Source: Sphingopyxis sp. (lineage in GTDB: Bacteria; Pseudomonadota; Alphaproteobacteria; Sphingomonadales; Sphingomonadaceae). From it: a stretch of 6,605 nucleotides of DNA. The stretch spans positions 1 through 6,605 of the forward strand of contig JACEST010000109.1 in NCBI GenBank assembly GCA_013911715.1. The letters run 5' to 3'. Both the position numbers and the translations under genes were made by a program. Positions within the stretch are counted from its first letter, which is position 1; the number at the start of each line of letters is the position of its first letter. Shown piece by piece: positions 5,707 through 6,605 of the stretch. Below the pieces are notes generated by a model. The model did not search any database and was not told where the DNA came from. It worked only from the letters and a program-made list of their open reading frames with translations.

Positions 5707-6576
5707 TCATCCTGCGAACGGAGTGGCGATCAGTCCGGGGACATCGACGCGGAAGGCGAACAGGCCGCCCGCGTACGGTTCGCGTGCCAGTTGTTCGTCG
5801 GACAGCCCCTTGCGCGCGCTGGTGACAAAGGCGGTGCGGCCATCGTCGCCGCCAAAGCCGATCATCGTCGGGCGGCTGACGGGCAAGTCGATGGTTTGCA
5901 GCAGCTCGCCAGCAGGCGACAGCCGCACGACGCGGCCGCCGTCGAACAGCGCCGACCACAGGCACCCTTCGGCATCGACCGCCGCGCCGTCGGGGCGGCC
6001 GGTGCCATGGGTGAACTGGTGGAAGATGCGCGGTGGGCCGAGCGTGCCGGTGGCGGGGTCAAGGTCGAACGCGCGGATCGCGTGGGTCGGCGTGTCGGCG
6101 TGATAGAAGGTGCGGCCATCGGGGCTGAACGCCGCGCCGTTGCACGTGGTCATCCCGCCGATGATGCGTGCCGCGCTGCCGTCCGGCGCAATGCGATAGA
6201 GCGCGGCGTCGTGCGTCGCCTTGGCCTCGTCGACGCTGCCCAGCCACCAATTGCCGTGCGCGTCGGTGGCGGCGTCGTTGCAGCGATAGTCGGGCTGGTC
6301 GGCCAGGAATGGCGGCCCAAGTGGGCGCAGCGGCGCGTCCCAATCGTCGATTACCGCGACGCCGTCGCGCATGCCGAGCACGAGGCCCCCGGCCGCGCGC
6401 GGGGCGACGCAGGCGACGGGCTGGTCGAACTGGCGTGTGGTGTTGACGCCGGTGGCGGGGTCAAAGCGGTGCAGGCGCTGCGCGGCAATATCGACCCAAT
6501 AGAGGCAGGCATCGCGCACAGACCAGCGCGGCGATTCGCCAAGGTCGGCGTGGGCATCGAGGAGGAGGGTGGACAT
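5707..6576 (-). CDS. SMP-30/gluconolactonase/LRE family lactonase
   Basis: A 289-aa six-bladed beta-propeller of the SMP-30/regucalcin family, which uses one divalent metal to open sugar lactones (gluconolactone, xylonolactone or similar) in the cytoplasm. The four expected metal or catalytic positions are present with the family's spacing: Glu14 in LGESPRW, Asn100 in YRCND, Asn146 in MTTCNGAAFSPDG, and Asp196 in RPDGAAVDAEG. They correspond to Glu18, Asn103, Asn154 and Asp204 of human SMP-30, and Arg98 matches the substrate-binding Arg101. Repeats of the type SPDGRTFYHADT and DAEGCLW mark propeller blades. The exact sugar is not determinable here; no dehydratase or sugar dehydrogenase is visible alongside. 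No ribosome-binding site is visible before ATG 6576, and the frame stays open to the window edge, so the start is the most likely choice on homology (the family starts close to LGESP) but not certain. Confidence 0.9.
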   Translation of the reverse strand: MSTLLLDAHADLGESPRWSVRDACLYWVDIAAQRLHRFDPATGVNTTRQFDQPVACVAPRAAGGLVLGMRDGVAVIDDWDAPLRPLGPPFLADQPDYRCNDAATDAHGNWWLGSVDEAKATHDAALYRIAPDGSAARIIGGMTTCNGAAFSPDGRTFYHADTPTHAIRAFDLDPATGTLGPPRIFHQFTHGTGRPDGAAVDAEGCLWSALFDGGRVVRLSPAGELLQTIDLPVSRPTMIGFGGDDGRTAFVTSARKGLSDEQLAREPYAGGLFAFRVDVPGLIATPFAG

Positions 6577-6605
6577 GGGGTGGGGATAGGCGAGGATGCT
6601 TTGAG

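Overview
The window reads as a stretch of a GC-rich alphaproteobacterial chromosome, most likely from the Sphingomonadales (Sphingopyxis, Sphingomonas or Novosphingobium type). The reasons are the style of the encoded proteins, the gene set, and a copy of the CTGAGCTTGTCGAAG-type inverted repeat that I remember as common in sphingomonad genomes. All eight genes I can support lie on the minus strand, so the transcription order runs from high to low coordinates. I see no rRNA, tRNA, CRISPR array, transposase or phage gene, and every complete gene appears intact.

In transcription order: an SMP-30/gluconolactonase-like sugar lactonase (6576-5707); a secreted lipoprotein zinc peptidase of family M3, Dcp-like (5612-3438); a haloalkane dehalogenase of the DhlA type, subfamily I (3393-2476); an SPFH/band-7 membrane protein (2404-1508); a ribbon-helix-helix DNA-binding protein with an AT-hook-like tail (1385-1176); a small two-helix membrane protein of unknown function (1151-867); ribulose-phosphate 3-epimerase rpe (797-123); and the first 39 codons of a gene that is probably a heparinase II/III family protein (118-1).

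Three groups stand out. The peptidase and dehalogenase genes are 44 nt apart and joined by a perfect 11-bp inverted repeat. Its loop carries the dehalogenase ribosome-binding site and its 3' arm contains the start codon, an arrangement that suggests translational coupling. The SPFH, RHH and small membrane protein genes look like a second unit. It starts behind an AT-rich, nearly perfect 28-bp palindrome that looks like an operator, and a REP-like double hairpin interrupts it between the SPFH and RHH genes. The third unit is rpe with the downstream partial gene, whose ribosome-binding site lies inside the 3' end of rpe.

I do not see a clearly new multi-gene defence or mobile system. The most interesting signals are non-coding: the coupling hairpin, the SPFH operator, and the covarying REP-like element. 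The RHH/AT-hook protein beside the operator is a plausible but untested regulator of it.
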